Source: Telluria aromaticivorans (GTDB lineage: Bacteria > Pseudomonadota > Gammaproteobacteria > Burkholderiales > Burkholderiaceae_D). Taken from it: DNA of 64,000 nucleotides. The stretch spans positions 124,001 through 188,000 of the forward strand of contig NZ_JABAIV010000007.1 of NCBI RefSeq assembly GCF_013003915.1, written 5' to 3'. Position 1 is the first letter of the stretch. Every line of letters begins with the position of its first letter. Below the pieces are notes generated by a model. The model was not told the DNA's origin. It did not search any database and saw nothing but the letters and a program-made list of their open reading frames with translations. This document shows positions 16,762 through 25,832 of the stretch, in pieces. The translations under genes and the position numbers were made by a program.

Positions 16762-16796
16762 GCGTGAATGAGGTCGGCTCAAAACGCAGCCACAAA

Positions 16797-17714
16797 TCAC
16801 AAGCCTTTCTTCTCCAAAGCCTCGATCTCAAAATCCCCATCGTCCATCAGCCGCAACCCCAGCTCCGCAGTCGACAAGCCCAAACTCCTCCCCATCGACA
16901 GCAACAAACTCTGACCCGGCGCTGCCCGATCCGGCATCAACTGGTACACCGGATCGGCAAACGCCTCGCTTGGGGTCGTGATCGCCCACCCCATGTCCTT
17001 GAACTGCTTGACCACATCGTCCAGCCACAGCGCATTGATCAGGTTATGGTGCAGCAGCAGCACCTGGGGAATGTCCCGGCCCCGCAGGCGCTGGCTGAGT
17101 GCGCGGTAGGCCAGGGCGCGCTGGCGGATGTGCGCCAGGTAGGCCTGGCGAATCGGCTCGACATCGGCCTGCGGATTCTTTTCCAGCACCTCGACCAGCT
17201 TCTCGTTCAGCCGCCAGTCGCTGGTGTCGAGCGTGACATAGGCGTTGCGGTAGCCGTGCTGGCGCAGGAAGACGCGCATGCCGTCGCGCTTGTCCTTGGT
17301 GTTCCCTTCGCGCAGGTAGGTAAAGCGGAACCATTTCTGGTAGCCCGGCAGTGCGGCGATGATGCGGTCGCAGTCGAGCACTTCCTGCTGGTAGTGGGCC
17401 AGGCTGACCTTGGCACTGTCCAGGTCGGGGTGGGTCATCGTGTGGTTGGCAACGGCATGTCCGGCCTGGCCCCAGGCGCGCGCCAGCGCCAGGCCCTCCG
17501 GGCGGTCGGCGCCGTTGCCGGCCGTGACGAACAGCGCAGCCTTCACTTTATGCTTCGCCAGCGCGGATAGCATGGCCTCGTTGCGCGCCTGCGGCGACAG
17601 GCGCGGGGTCGTGGCCAGCGTAGGGCCATCGTCGAAGCTGAAGGCGACCGACTGGGCGGCGGCGGGGACGGACAGCAGCAAAGAGAGTAAAGCCGCAGGC
17701 AGGAAGACGCGCAT
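16797..17714 (-). CDS. Polysaccharide deacetylase (NodB domain), exported
   Basis: A 305-residue protein with signal peptide ending AAAQS (about residue 21), followed directly by the carbohydrate-esterase-4 fold. Seen: D28-D29 in FSFDDGPT (metal Asp and catalytic base) and the metal His pair H91-x3-H95 in HTMTHPDL. LDTSDW and LLHHN follow as motifs 4 and 5. It should remove acetyl groups from GlcNAc/MurNAc or chitin-like polymers in the periplasm or outside. The chosen ATG starts the signal peptide; the frame is open further upstream without a plausible N-terminus. It is the last gene of the minus-strand cell-wall block, 94 nt after the dipeptidase gene. Confidence 0.88.
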   Translation of the reverse strand: MRVFLPAALLSLLLSVPAAAQSVAFSFDDGPTLATTPRLSPQARNEAMLSALAKHKVKAALFVTAGNGADRPEGLALARAWGQAGHAVANHTMTHPDLDSAKVSLAHYQQEVLDCDRIIAALPGYQKWFRFTYLREGNTKDKRDGMRVFLRQHGYRNAYVTLDTSDWRLNEKLVEVLEKNPQADVEPIRQAYLAHIRQRALAYRALSQRLRGRDIPQVLLLHHNLINALWLDDVVKQFKDMGWAITTPSEAFADPVYQLMPDRAAPGQSLLLSMGRSLGLSTAELGLRLMDDGDFEIEALEKKGL

Positions 17715-17808
17715 CGTCAGCAGGAGAAGACCGAAAAGCTGAATATAGCCGGGCGGCGCCAGGGTGTCGACCTTATTCGCAGTCGGGAGTCGTGCGGAAG
17801 GAATGGGC

Positions 17809-18435
17809 TCAGAGAACCCGGCGGAAAGTCGCGCGCACCAGCTCGCGGTCGCCGCAATCGAAATGCCACCATTCGGTATTGATGCCGAGGAAGCCCGCCC
17901 CCAGCATCCCTGCGCGCAGCAGGCGGCGGTTGGCCACCTGTTCATCCGTCAGCTGGCCGGCCACGAGAAACCCTTCTTCCAGCGCCGGGTGCGACAGCTC
18001 GGTCATGTCGTCGAAGCCGGTGCCCATGTCCAGCTCCACGCCTGCTTCATCGAGCAGGGTGATGTCGAGCGCCATGCCATACGAATGGATCGAGCCGCGC
18101 ACCGGGTTGGCCAGGTACATCTGCAGGCCGGTGCCTTCCAATGCATTCCATAGCTGCTCCTGCACGCGCTGCGGGCGCAGGGCGTCGAGCACCAGCGCGG
18201 TGTAGCCGGGGCGCTCACGCGCCAGCCAGGCCACCACGTTTTCCAGCGCGGCGGCGGCATCGCGGTGCAGCCAGGCGCAGTCGAAAGGCGAATACAGGTC
18301 ACGCCCGACGAAGTTGTTACTGGTGGCGTAGCGCAGGTCGACGGCGATGCCGGCGATGCTCGAGAGATGGCGGAATTCCGGGCTGCCGGCGATGTCTTCG
18401 CTGGCCACGCCCGGTTCCAGCCCGATGCTGGTCAT
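17809..18435 (-). CDS. ddpX: D-Ala-D-Ala dipeptidase, VanX/DdpX family (M15D)
   Basis: A 208-residue zinc peptidase. The VanX residues are present at nearly the VanX spacing: zinc ligands H117 and D124 (SIHSYGMALD) and H191, catalytic E188 (EWWHFD), and Arg87 in LRPQR. It also has the DLRYATSNNF signature. It hydrolyses D-Ala-D-Ala to free D-Ala. Without vanH/vanA partners here, a nutritional or recycling role like E. coli DdpX is likely. No signal peptide is seen, so it is cytoplasmic. Its ATG overlaps the stop of the LysR gene (ATGA), implying translational coupling to that regulator. Confidence 0.93.
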   Translation of the reverse strand: MTSIGLEPGVASEDIAGSPEFRHLSSIAGIAVDLRYATSNNFVGRDLYSPFDCAWLHRDAAAALENVVAWLARERPGYTALVLDALRPQRVQEQLWNALEGTGLQMYLANPVRGSIHSYGMALDITLLDEAGVELDMGTGFDDMTELSHPALEEGFLVAGQLTDEQVANRRLLRAGMLGAGFLGINTEWWHFDCGDRELVRATFRRVL

Positions 18436-19337
18436 GCACAACCCTTGTCGAGACAGGCGCGCGCGGTCGCGCCGATACAGTTGGCCAGCTCGCGCGCCCC
18501 GTGCGACAGGGGAGAATGGCTGGCGCTCAGCAAATACAAATGCACCGGGATCGCCGGCGCCCACTCGCGGCACTGGACCTTGCCAGGGGTGGCCGAGGCG
18601 GCCGTGAACGGATCGAGCACGGCCATGCCGGCGCCGGCTTCCACCAGCGAACGGGCGATCTGGTAGGTCTGCACCACCGTGTGGTAGACCGGCTGCACGC
18701 CCTCGGCTTCGCAGGCCGCGACCACGATCTCGCCGAGCGGGTCGCCGTCGTTCAGGCCGATCAGCTCACCGACCAGGCCTTCGGCGCCGAAAGGCAGGGC
18801 CAATTCTGCGTCGGTCCAGGTGCCACTAGGCGCCATCACGGTCAGGTTGCCGTGGGCGATCGGCTCGGCCACGATGCCGGGGTGGCGCGGGTCGTGCAGC
18901 GACAGCGCGAGATCGGCTTCGCCCAGGCGCAGCGCGTTGACGATCTCGCTGGTGTGGTGGGTCGCCAGCTCGCAGCGCGCCATGGGAAAATCGCGGCGCC
19001 AGGCCGACATCGCCTGCGGCAGCACGCTGATCGCGATGGTCGGGGTCGACACCAGGCGCACGGTTTCCACCGCGCGGCCCTTCAGGCTGGCCGCCAGGCG
19101 GCGGATGCCCTGCAGGTCGCGGTTCAGCTTTTCGGTTTCCACGAACAGGCGGTGCGCTTCCGGCTTCGGATACAGCTTGCCGCGCACGCGTTCGAACAGC
19201 GGCATGCCCAGCTGCAGCTCGGCGTGCTGGAGCACTTTCGTCACCGCGGGCTGGGAAATATGCAGGACCTGGGCGGCACCGCTGATGGTACCGACCTGCA
19301 TGATGGCGTGGAAAACTTCGATATGACGCAGGCGCAT
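18432..19337 (-). CDS. LysR-family transcriptional regulator
   Basis: A 301-residue LysR protein. The winged helix-turn-helix is at residues about 1-62 (RLRHIEVFHAIMQVGTISGA, then ISQPAVTKVLQ), followed by a periplasmic-binding-like effector domain. Its stop overlaps the start of the VanX-type dipeptidase gene in an ATGA arrangement, so regulator and enzyme are made together. This differs from the usual divergent LysR layout and suggests it controls the block as part of it. The effector is unknown; D-Ala or a muropeptide is a guess from context. Confidence 0.9.
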   Translation of the reverse strand: MRLRHIEVFHAIMQVGTISGAAQVLHISQPAVTKVLQHAELQLGMPLFERVRGKLYPKPEAHRLFVETEKLNRDLQGIRRLAASLKGRAVETVRLVSTPTIAISVLPQAMSAWRRDFPMARCELATHHTSEIVNALRLGEADLALSLHDPRHPGIVAEPIAHGNLTVMAPSGTWTDAELALPFGAEGLVGELIGLNDGDPLGEIVVAACEAEGVQPVYHTVVQTYQIARSLVEAGAGMAVLDPFTAASATPGKVQCREWAPAIPVHLYLLSASHSPLSHGARELANCIGATARACLDKGCA

Positions 19338-19418
19338 CGCTTTATCCTTCAGTAGAGTCCCCGCGCAGCGGGCGCGGATTGGTCGAAGGATACAGGGAAA
19401 ACCCGGCTGGGGCGACCG

Positions 19419-20447
19419 TCACAGTGTGCCTGGTGTCGCCGGAGAGGCAGGCGCCGCAGCGGGGACCGGCGGGCTGACCGGGGTCGGCTCGGGGACCGGA
19501 ACCGCCGGGCTCGGCACTGGCAGCGGGGCGGCCGGGGCAGGCGCGGTTTCCGGGATGAGCGGCGCCGGCGGCGGCAGTGGCACCTGCGCGGGCGGCAGCG
19601 GCGGCACCGGGCTCGTGATTACAGCTGGCGGCACGACCGGCAGCGGCGCATTGGCCGGCGTGGTCAGCACTTCCAGCAGCGTCGCGGTGTCGGCGTCCAG
19701 GTTGCCGGCGATATCGGCAGGACGGTATTTCATCTGGAACGCGGACAGCACGGTGCGGGTTTGCGGGTCGAGCAAGCCGCTCTGCACGATGGCGTAGCCG
19801 TGGGTGGCCAGCTTGCGCTGGAACCAGGCGACGTCCGGCAGGAAGGCCTCGAAGACGGGGCGCACGGCGGCCACGCGGTTGGCGTCCGGCCACAGCACGA
19901 GGCCGGCCTGGGCCAGCTGCTGCCACGGGAACAGCGGACCCGGGTCCTGCTTGCGCTGCGGCGCGATGTCGCTGTGTCCCAGCACGTTCTCGGGCGCGAT
20001 GCCGTGGCGCTGGACGATGTCCTTCACCAGCCCCACCAGGGCGTCGACCTGGATTTGCGGGAAGGGGGCGTACACCCGGCCGGCCGGCGTGTCCTTCCAG
20101 CCGGCGTTGACGATCTCGATGCCGATCGAGCTGTTGTTCAGCTGTGTATAGTTCTTCCAGCTCGAATTGCCGGCGTGATAAGCGGCCCGGCTTTCGTCGA
20201 CCAGGCGGTAGATGACCGGCTGTGGCGCGTCCGTGAGCAGGTAGTGAGCACTTACCTGCTGCTCGGTCAGGATCTTGATCGAGAGGGGCGTGTCGGCCAC
20301 GGTGTAGTGCAGCACCAGGAAGCGCGCGCGGCTCGACTGGCCCTTGGCGGTCAAGCTGGTGTCGACCCTGGGGCCGACGGGTTCGACGGGCGCGGTGGCG
20401 CAGCCTGCCAGCAGGGCGAGGATGACGGGGACGATCAGGGTTTTCAT
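19419..20447 (-). CDS. amiD: N-acetylmuramoyl-L-alanine amidase lipoprotein, AmiD-like
   Basis: A 342-residue outer-membrane lipoprotein candidate: lipobox LLAGC with lipidated Cys16. The Amidase_2 domain (about 40-190) shows zinc-ligand regions VLHYT and LGHSDIAP followed by K-x-DPG. A peptidoglycan-binding-like helical domain (about 205-265) comes next, as in E. coli AmiD. The last ~75 residues are a Pro/Ala/Val-rich tail that AmiD lacks. It cleaves between MurNAc (or anhydroMurNAc) and L-Ala in the periplasm, giving free sugars and peptides. The start is 19 nt after the sugar-kinase stop, so they are co-transcribed. Confidence 0.9.
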   Translation of the reverse strand: MKTLIVPVILALLAGCATAPVEPVGPRVDTSLTAKGQSSRARFLVLHYTVADTPLSIKILTEQQVSAHYLLTDAPQPVIYRLVDESRAAYHAGNSSWKNYTQLNNSSIGIEIVNAGWKDTPAGRVYAPFPQIQVDALVGLVKDIVQRHGIAPENVLGHSDIAPQRKQDPGPLFPWQQLAQAGLVLWPDANRVAAVRPVFEAFLPDVAWFQRKLATHGYAIVQSGLLDPQTRTVLSAFQMKYRPADIAGNLDADTATLLEVLTTPANAPLPVVPPAVITSPVPPLPPAQVPLPPPAPLIPETAPAPAAPLPVPSPAVPVPEPTPVSPPVPAAAPASPATPGTL

Positions 20448-20466
20448 CTAAAGCAATCCTGTACTG

Positions 20467-21387
20467 TTATTGGTTGGGTGCTGCGGCCAGCCGCGCGGCC
20501 GCGTAGTGGGCGCGCAGGCCGGTCTGGCTCAGCGTGGCATCCGGCGGCAGGGCCGCGCGCATGGTTTCGACGATGGCCGGGTGCAGCTCGGCGGCGCGGC
20601 CGGCCAGCGCCACCGGGCGCGGGCCGAAACGCCGGATCAGGGCCAGCGCCAGGCGCGCCAGCTCGGTGCCGGCTTCGCGCAGGATAGCAGCGGCGGCCGG
20701 ATCGCGCTCGGCGGTCGCGGCCACCGCGATCGCCAGCTTGCCGACCTCGCCGCGTTCGCGGCCATAGATGAACTGGCGCGAGAACGACCAGTCCGAGCCG
20801 CCCACGTGCTGGAACACGGCATGCGCCATCGGCGACTCTTCCCAGGCGCCGGGGCGCTCATCTTCCAGGCGCCAGATGTGGCGCAGTGCTTCGCGCGCGA
20901 TCCAGAATCCGCCGCCGCCATCGTCCAGCACCACGCCGCGCCCGCCGGCGCGATGGAAGCCGCCGCGGTCGTCGATGAAGGCGCCGATCGAGCCGGTGCC
21001 GGAATACACGAGATAGCCCTCGCCCGGCTTGAAGCTGGCGAGGTAGGCGATTTCGATGTCGTTACTAAAAGCTACCGCGCCAGGGGCCAGGCCGAGCAGG
21101 CCGCCCAGCCACTGCTGCAGCTGGTCGGACTCGCCGCCAAAACCGGTCAGGCCGGCGCGCACCGCAGCCGGGCGGCCCTGGGCCAGCACCGCGCTCGCGA
21201 TCCCGGCAAAGGCCGCCTGCACGGATTCGCGCCCTTCGGCACTGCCCATCTGCAGGGCCGACAGCCCGGGCGCCGTGCCCTCGGCGACGATGCGCCCGCC
21301 CGGCGCCGCCAGGGCCCAGCGGGTCTGGGTGCCGCCGGCATCGATGCCGAGGCCGAGGCCCTCTTGCTGCTGTTCGGAGTTATGCAT
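20467..21387 (-). CDS. BadF/BadG/BcrA/BcrD-type amino-sugar kinase (GlcNAc/MurNAc kinase)
   Basis: A 306-residue ASKHA-fold kinase. Seen: phosphate-1 loop GIDAGGTQTRW (residues 14-24), SNDIEIAYL with its catalytic-type Asp, phosphate-2 SGTGSIGAF, and GGRGVVLDDGGGGFWI. Family members phosphorylate GlcNAc, glucosamine or, in Clostridium MurK, both MurNAc and GlcNAc. Here it lies three genes downstream of murQ, which needs MurNAc-6-phosphate. No anmK or murP-type PTS gene is seen in the window, so a MurK-like dual role is the attractive reading. Plain GlcNAc kinase is the conservative one. Confidence 0.87.
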   Translation of the reverse strand: MHNSEQQQEGLGLGIDAGGTQTRWALAAPGGRIVAEGTAPGLSALQMGSAEGRESVQAAFAGIASAVLAQGRPAAVRAGLTGFGGESDQLQQWLGGLLGLAPGAVAFSNDIEIAYLASFKPGEGYLVYSGTGSIGAFIDDRGGFHRAGGRGVVLDDGGGGFWIAREALRHIWRLEDERPGAWEESPMAHAVFQHVGGSDWSFSRQFIYGRERGEVGKLAIAVAATAERDPAAAAILREAGTELARLALALIRRFGPRPVALAGRAAELHPAIVETMRAALPPDATLSQTGLRAHYAAARLAAAPNQ

Positions 21388-21474
21388 AAGTCCGCAAGTG
21401 TAGTTGTCGCCACGCCGGCACGCGAATGAATGCTGGCGCTGTGCATATGAACAAAGCTTATGAGCCTTGCATCG

Positions 21475-23082
21475 TCATTTCGGTTTGCGCCAGGCCTGCA
21501 CGGGCGCGCCCTCATTGCCGAGGCGGTCGACCGCGCTCACATAGACCAGGTTGGCGGCGCCAAGCCTGGCGTCGTCCGGCACCGTCCAGTCCACGCGCGA
21601 GGCCGGGGCCACCGCAAAGCGCCACTCGCCGCCGTGGCGCGCCCAGATCGCGTACAGCGCGGTGCCCTTGCCCGCCTTGAGGGTCAAGCTCACGCCGTCC
21701 TTGCGCTGCATGCTGGAGACCTGCGGCATGCCCGGACGCTCGCTCGAGAGCCAGGTGGTGGCCGGCACCAGTGCCTGGCCGGCATAGGTGGTGGCGCGCA
21801 GCTGGTCGCTGATGCCCTTGCGGTTCTGGGTCAGGGCGACCATGCTGAAATGGACGTGGCCGGTGGACAGCGGGCGCGCGCGCGTGACGGCGATCTGCTG
21901 CAGGATCTCGTCCGGCTCGAACTGCTTGGTCGGCGCCGGGGCGCCGATGCGGCTGGTGAACAGGCCCGGCCACATGTGGCGGCCTTGGGTGTTCTGGCCG
22001 ATCCAGTAATCGAGCAGCACGGGATAGGACTGGGCCGCCGGTGCGATCGCCCAGTACAGCTGCGGGGTGAAGTAATCGACCCAGCCGTTCTGCAGCCACA
22101 GCTCGGCGTCGGCGTATAGCTTGTCGTACTGCGAAAAGCCATTGATGCCGGGCGGGCGGCGGTCCGGGCGGCCCAGGCCGAAGGGGCTGATGCCAAAACG
22201 CACCCAGCTCTTCTCGCGGTGGATGCCCTTGTACATGGATTCGATCAGGCGGTTGACATTGTCGCGGCGCCAGGACGGGCGATCGAGCTTGCCGCCACTT
22301 TGCAGGTAGCGTTCCCAGGCCGGGGTATCCGGAAAGTCCAGTTCCGGCTTGGCCGCCGCTTTTCCGTTGCCGTTGCCATCGAGGGCCGACGCATTGCCGG
22401 CGACGTCAGGTGCTTCGATCGGGTAGGGATAAAAATAGTCGTCGATGTGCACGCCGTCGATGTCGTAGCGGCGCACCACGTCGAGGATCACGTCCATGGT
22501 CTGCTTCGAAGCGGCTTCTTCGCCCGGGTCCATCCACATGAACTTCCCGTAGCGCTTCACCGCGGATGGGATGGTGTTGGTGATGTGGTTCGGCGCCGCC
22601 GGCGAGCGTGCATTGTCGTGGCGCGCGCGGTAGGGGTTGAACCAGGCGTGCAGTTCCAGCCCGCGCGCATGCGCTTCGGTCACCCAGAATTTCAACGGGT
22701 CATAGAAAGGCTGCGGCGGCTTGCCCTGCGCGCCATTCAAATATTCGGTCCACGGCTCGATCTTCGATGGATAGATTGCATCGGCGGCCGGGCGCACCTG
22801 CAGCACGATGGCATTCAGTTTGAGCGACACGGCGCGGTCCAGGATGGCGATGGCTTCCTGCTGCTGCTGCGCGCTCGGGAGGCCCGGCTTGCTTGGCCAG
22901 TCGATGTTGGCGACGGTCGAGACCCAGGCAGCGCGGAATTCGCGGGGGGCCGGCGGCGGCATGTCGGCCTGGTCGCCTGGTTTGCCCGGCTGTGTGGTGC
23001 AGGCGGTCATCAGGCCGCCCAGCGCCAGCGCACCGGTGAGGCCTGCCAGCGTCAGCGCGCGTTTTTTCAGATCGGGTTTCAA
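21475..23082 (-). CDS. DigH/YddW-like glycoside hydrolase lipoprotein (GHL10 domain)
   Basis: A 535-residue protein. The probable start is TTG at 23080-23082 with TTGGAG upstream; earlier in-frame codons lie inside the neighbouring acyltransferase gene. A lipobox-like LMTAC places the lipid on Cys28. The glycosyl-hydrolase-like GHL10 domain has FRAAWVSTVANIDWP, AWFNPYRA and DIDGVHIDDYFYPYP. The last ~90 residues look like an FN3-type beta domain. E. coli DigH is an outer-membrane lipoprotein that cuts peptidoglycan strands stripped of stem peptides. With the AmiD-like amidase next door, this enzyme would act on the denuded glycans that amidase makes. Confidence 0.85.
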   Translation of the reverse strand: MKPDLKKRALTLAGLTGALALGGLMTACTTQPGKPGDQADMPPPAPREFRAAWVSTVANIDWPSKPGLPSAQQQQEAIAILDRAVSLKLNAIVLQVRPAADAIYPSKIEPWTEYLNGAQGKPPQPFYDPLKFWVTEAHARGLELHAWFNPYRARHDNARSPAAPNHITNTIPSAVKRYGKFMWMDPGEEAASKQTMDVILDVVRRYDIDGVHIDDYFYPYPIEAPDVAGNASALDGNGNGKAAAKPELDFPDTPAWERYLQSGGKLDRPSWRRDNVNRLIESMYKGIHREKSWVRFGISPFGLGRPDRRPPGINGFSQYDKLYADAELWLQNGWVDYFTPQLYWAIAPAAQSYPVLLDYWIGQNTQGRHMWPGLFTSRIGAPAPTKQFEPDEILQQIAVTRARPLSTGHVHFSMVALTQNRKGISDQLRATTYAGQALVPATTWLSSERPGMPQVSSMQRKDGVSLTLKAGKGTALYAIWARHGGEWRFAVAPASRVDWTVPDDARLGAANLVYVSAVDRLGNEGAPVQAWRKPK

Positions 23083-23102
23083 TTTCGCTCCAATATTTTT
23101 AT

Positions 23103-24245
23103 TCAGACTTTGACGAACCACCGCTTGCGCCACATGGCATACGCGAGCGCGAACATGCAGGCATTGAACAGGATGGCATATAACAGTGAGGTGTTGGCGG
23201 CGCCCAGCGGCAGCGCCTTGATCGGCGCATACAGTGTGCGGCCCAGCGAGAGCTGGCTGCCGTCCGGCTGCGCCAGCTTGATAAACCCGAGCATCTTGGC
23301 CACGAAGCCGGAGAAGGCAAAAATGAACAGCGCGTTCATCCCGTAGACCACAAACGGTTTCGCCCACACGGCCGCGCGCTCGCGCACCAGGGCCTGCGGC
23401 GCGGCGTCGAGCAGCCAGAAAAACACGCCGAAGGCCAGCAGCGCCCAGCCGGTCATCCACAGGCAGTATGACACCGTCCACAGGCTCTTATTGATCGGCA
23501 TGAGGACCACGTCCAGGCTGGAACCCAGCGCCAGGAACACCAGGCCCGCGAACAGCATCCAGACGGTCTGCTCGATGCGCGGCAGCTTGGAGGCCAGTAC
23601 GCGCCCGGCGAGCACGCCGAACAGCTGGCTGCACAGGGCGGGGATGGTACTCATTAAACCTTCCGGGTCCCAGGTTTTGGATTGCACCCACATGTGGCCG
23701 TCCAGGACCATGCGGTCGATCCAGGCGCCGAAGTCCTTGCCCGGTTCGAGCACGCCGGCGCCGATGCCGGGCACCGGCACCCACAGCATCAGTACCGCAT
23801 ACAGCGCCAGCAACGCGGCGACCACCGCGAGCTGGGCGCGCCAGCCGAGGTAGACCACGATGGGTGCGGCCAGCACGGTGCACAGCGCGATGCGCTGGAG
23901 GACGCCCGGGATGCGCACGGCGCCGAAATTGAAATGCGGGATCAGGTTCAGCAAGAAGCCGATCAGGAAGATCAGCGCGGCGCGTTTGGCCAGCTTGGCC
24001 AGCAGGCGCGGTTTGTCGGCGCCGGCCGCTGCCAGGCGCCCGAGCGACAGCGTCATGGCGACGCCGCCGATGAACAGGAAGAAGGGGAAGATACAGTCGG
24101 TGAAGGTCCAGCCGTTCCACTTGGCGTGGGCCAGCTGCGCATGCAGGTTGCCCCAGTCGCCCGGGTTATTCACGAGCACCATCGCGGCGATCGTAAAGCC
24201 GCGGAAGGCGTCGAGCGAGATCAGGCGCACCGGTGCATCGCGCAT
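23103..24245 (-). CDS. NagX/DUF5009-family membrane acyltransferase
   Basis: A 380-residue polytopic membrane protein beginning RLISLDAFRGFTIAAMVLVN, the signature of the COG4299/HGSNAT-like family. Further features: WTFTDCIFPFFLFIGG, and about ten hydrophobic helices. In other proteobacteria nagX belongs to GlcNAc-utilisation regulons. The human relative acetylates terminal glucosamine across a membrane. It may modify amino sugars during import. The ATG chosen is preceded by GAGG; upstream in-frame residues are unlikely. It precedes the DigH-like gene by 20 nt. Confidence 0.87.
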   Translation of the reverse strand: MRDAPVRLISLDAFRGFTIAAMVLVNNPGDWGNLHAQLAHAKWNGWTFTDCIFPFFLFIGGVAMTLSLGRLAAAGADKPRLLAKLAKRAALIFLIGFLLNLIPHFNFGAVRIPGVLQRIALCTVLAAPIVVYLGWRAQLAVVAALLALYAVLMLWVPVPGIGAGVLEPGKDFGAWIDRMVLDGHMWVQSKTWDPEGLMSTIPALCSQLFGVLAGRVLASKLPRIEQTVWMLFAGLVFLALGSSLDVVLMPINKSLWTVSYCLWMTGWALLAFGVFFWLLDAAPQALVRERAAVWAKPFVVYGMNALFIFAFSGFVAKMLGFIKLAQPDGSQLSLGRTLYAPIKALPLGAANTSLLYAILFNACMFALAYAMWRKRWFVKV

Positions 24246-24318
24246 TGCTGCGTATTCCTCATTTGGTTGTTGTTTCAATGCTGCGGACCTGCATGGCACG
24301 CGTTGGCTACATCTATAT

Positions 24319-24449
24319 CGTAGGGTGGGCGGGGTAATTCTGGGCAATGCCCGGAATTACAAACGCCCGCGCGTTCAAACCGACTGTGAACAGATGTGCG
24401 TTCATTTCTAAGCTGGTTGAACGCGTGGGCAGAATCTGCCCACCCTACG
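24319..24449. repeat. Intergenic palindromic repeat, family A copy 2
   Basis: Outer arms CGTAGGGTGGGC and GCCCACCCTACG. The left half has an extended hairpin GTAATTC/GAATTAC with inner GGGC/GCCC. The right half has GTGGGCA-gaatc-TGCCCAC. GCGTTCAA and TTGAACGC join them. This subtype matches copy 4 at 61.4 kb. It fills the gap between the AmpG-like and NagX-like genes. Confidence 0.9.
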
Positions 24450-24494
24450 GGTTTGCGGTATGGACGCGCATCGTCCACAAGTTGGTTGCCACCG

Positions 24495-25790
24495 TTATTT
24501 CTTGCCGAATTCCGGATCGATCTTCACCAGCGCCGCCATGATGAAAGCCGGGATGGTCGACAGGCAGGCCCAGATGAAGAAGTTCTTGTAGCCGAGGTAT
24601 TCCTGCAGGTCGCCGCTCCACATGCCCGGCACCATCATGCCCAGGGCCATCAGGCCGGTGCAAATCGCGTAGTGGGCGGTCTTGTGCTCGCCCTCGCAGA
24701 CCATGATCATGTACAGCATCATCGCGGTGAAGCCGAAGCCGTAGCCGAACTGCTCGACCGCCAGCGAAGCACAGACCAGGGCGAAGCTGGTCGGCTGCGC
24801 CTGGGACAGGTAGACGAACACCAGGTCCGGCAGGTGCACCGCGAACACCATCAGCCACAGGCAGCGCTTCAGGCCCAGGCGCGAGATCAGGTAGCCGCCG
24901 GCCAGGCCGCCCAGCGTCAGGAAGGCGATGCCGATGGTGCCGTAGGCGACGCCGTACTGCGCGGTCGTGAGGCCCAGGCCGCCTTTGATGAGCGGGTCTT
25001 TCAGGAAGGGCGCCACAAGTTTGAGCAGCTGCGCTTCCCCTAACCGGAAGGTCAGGATGAAGCCGAGGATCAGCCAGATGTCGCGCTTGCGGAAGAACAG
25101 CGCGAAGGTGACGAAGAAGTCACGCAGCGGGTTGTCGGTGCGGGCGACCTTGTGGTCGGCGTCCGGCCGCGGCAGGATGTAGCCGTGCCACAGGAAGGCC
25201 AGGAAGAAGAACGCGGCGAGCACGAAGAACACGATCGACCAGGCCTGGTGCACGTCGCCCAGCCGGGTCGCCAGGTAACCGGCCAGCACCACCAGCGGGC
25301 CCTGTCCGGCCAGCGTCGCCAGGCGGTAGAAGGTGGAGCGCACGCCGACAAAGGCAGCCTGCTGCTTCTGGCGCAGGCCGAGCATGTAGAAGCCGTCGGC
25401 CGAGATGTCATGGGTGGCAGAACTGAAGGCCATCAGCCACATCACGGCCAGGCTGGCGACGAAGAAGTTCGGCAGGTGCAGCGTCAGGCCCACTGCGACC
25501 AGCGAAGCCGCGACCGCCAGTTGCAGCAGCACCGTCCAGCGGCGCTTGGTGCCGAACATGTCGACGATGGGCGACCACAGGGGCTTGATGACCCAGGGCA
25601 GGTAGAGCAGGCTGGTGTAGAAGGCGATGTCGGAATTCGAGATCCCCATGTCCTTGTACATGATCACCGACAGGCTCATCACCACCACATAGGGGATGGC
25701 CTGGGAGAAGTACAGGGAAGGTATCCAGCCCCACGGACTTGGCTGCGACGGGCTGGAAGGCGGGGGGCTTTTATCGAGCGAAGTCTGCAT
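24495..25790 (-). CDS. AmpG-like major facilitator superfamily transporter
   Basis: A 431-residue inner-membrane protein with about 12 hydrophobic helices and the PAT/AmpG layout: YFSQAIPYVVVMSLSV, MYKDMGISNSDIAFYTSL, PLWSPIVD, and SATHDISADGF. AmpG imports GlcNAc-anhydroMurNAc muropeptides; AmpG-like MurT of Tannerella imports MurNAc. The gene sits 42 nt after murQ on the same strand, so a muropeptide or MurNAc substrate is likely. A free amino-sugar transporter is the alternative. The N-terminal Pro/Ser tail (DKSPPPSSPSQPSP) is unusual but looks cytoplasmic and harmless. Confidence 0.87.
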   Translation of the reverse strand: MQTSLDKSPPPSSPSQPSPWGWIPSLYFSQAIPYVVVMSLSVIMYKDMGISNSDIAFYTSLLYLPWVIKPLWSPIVDMFGTKRRWTVLLQLAVAASLVAVGLTLHLPNFFVASLAVMWLMAFSSATHDISADGFYMLGLRQKQQAAFVGVRSTFYRLATLAGQGPLVVLAGYLATRLGDVHQAWSIVFFVLAAFFFLAFLWHGYILPRPDADHKVARTDNPLRDFFVTFALFFRKRDIWLILGFILTFRLGEAQLLKLVAPFLKDPLIKGGLGLTTAQYGVAYGTIGIAFLTLGGLAGGYLISRLGLKRCLWLMVFAVHLPDLVFVYLSQAQPTSFALVCASLAVEQFGYGFGFTAMMLYMIMVCEGEHKTAHYAICTGLMALGMMVPGMWSGDLQEYLGYKNFFIWACLSTIPAFIMAALVKIDPEFGKK

Positions 25791-25832
25791 AGGTCTTTCG
25801 TGTTCGGCAGGCGCAGTGCGCCAGGTGCTGCG

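Noticed and set aside
17809-18435. VanX-type gene as part of a vancomycin-resistance cluster
   Set aside because: No vanH or vanA-type ligase is present and the organism appears Gram-negative; a recycling role fits better.
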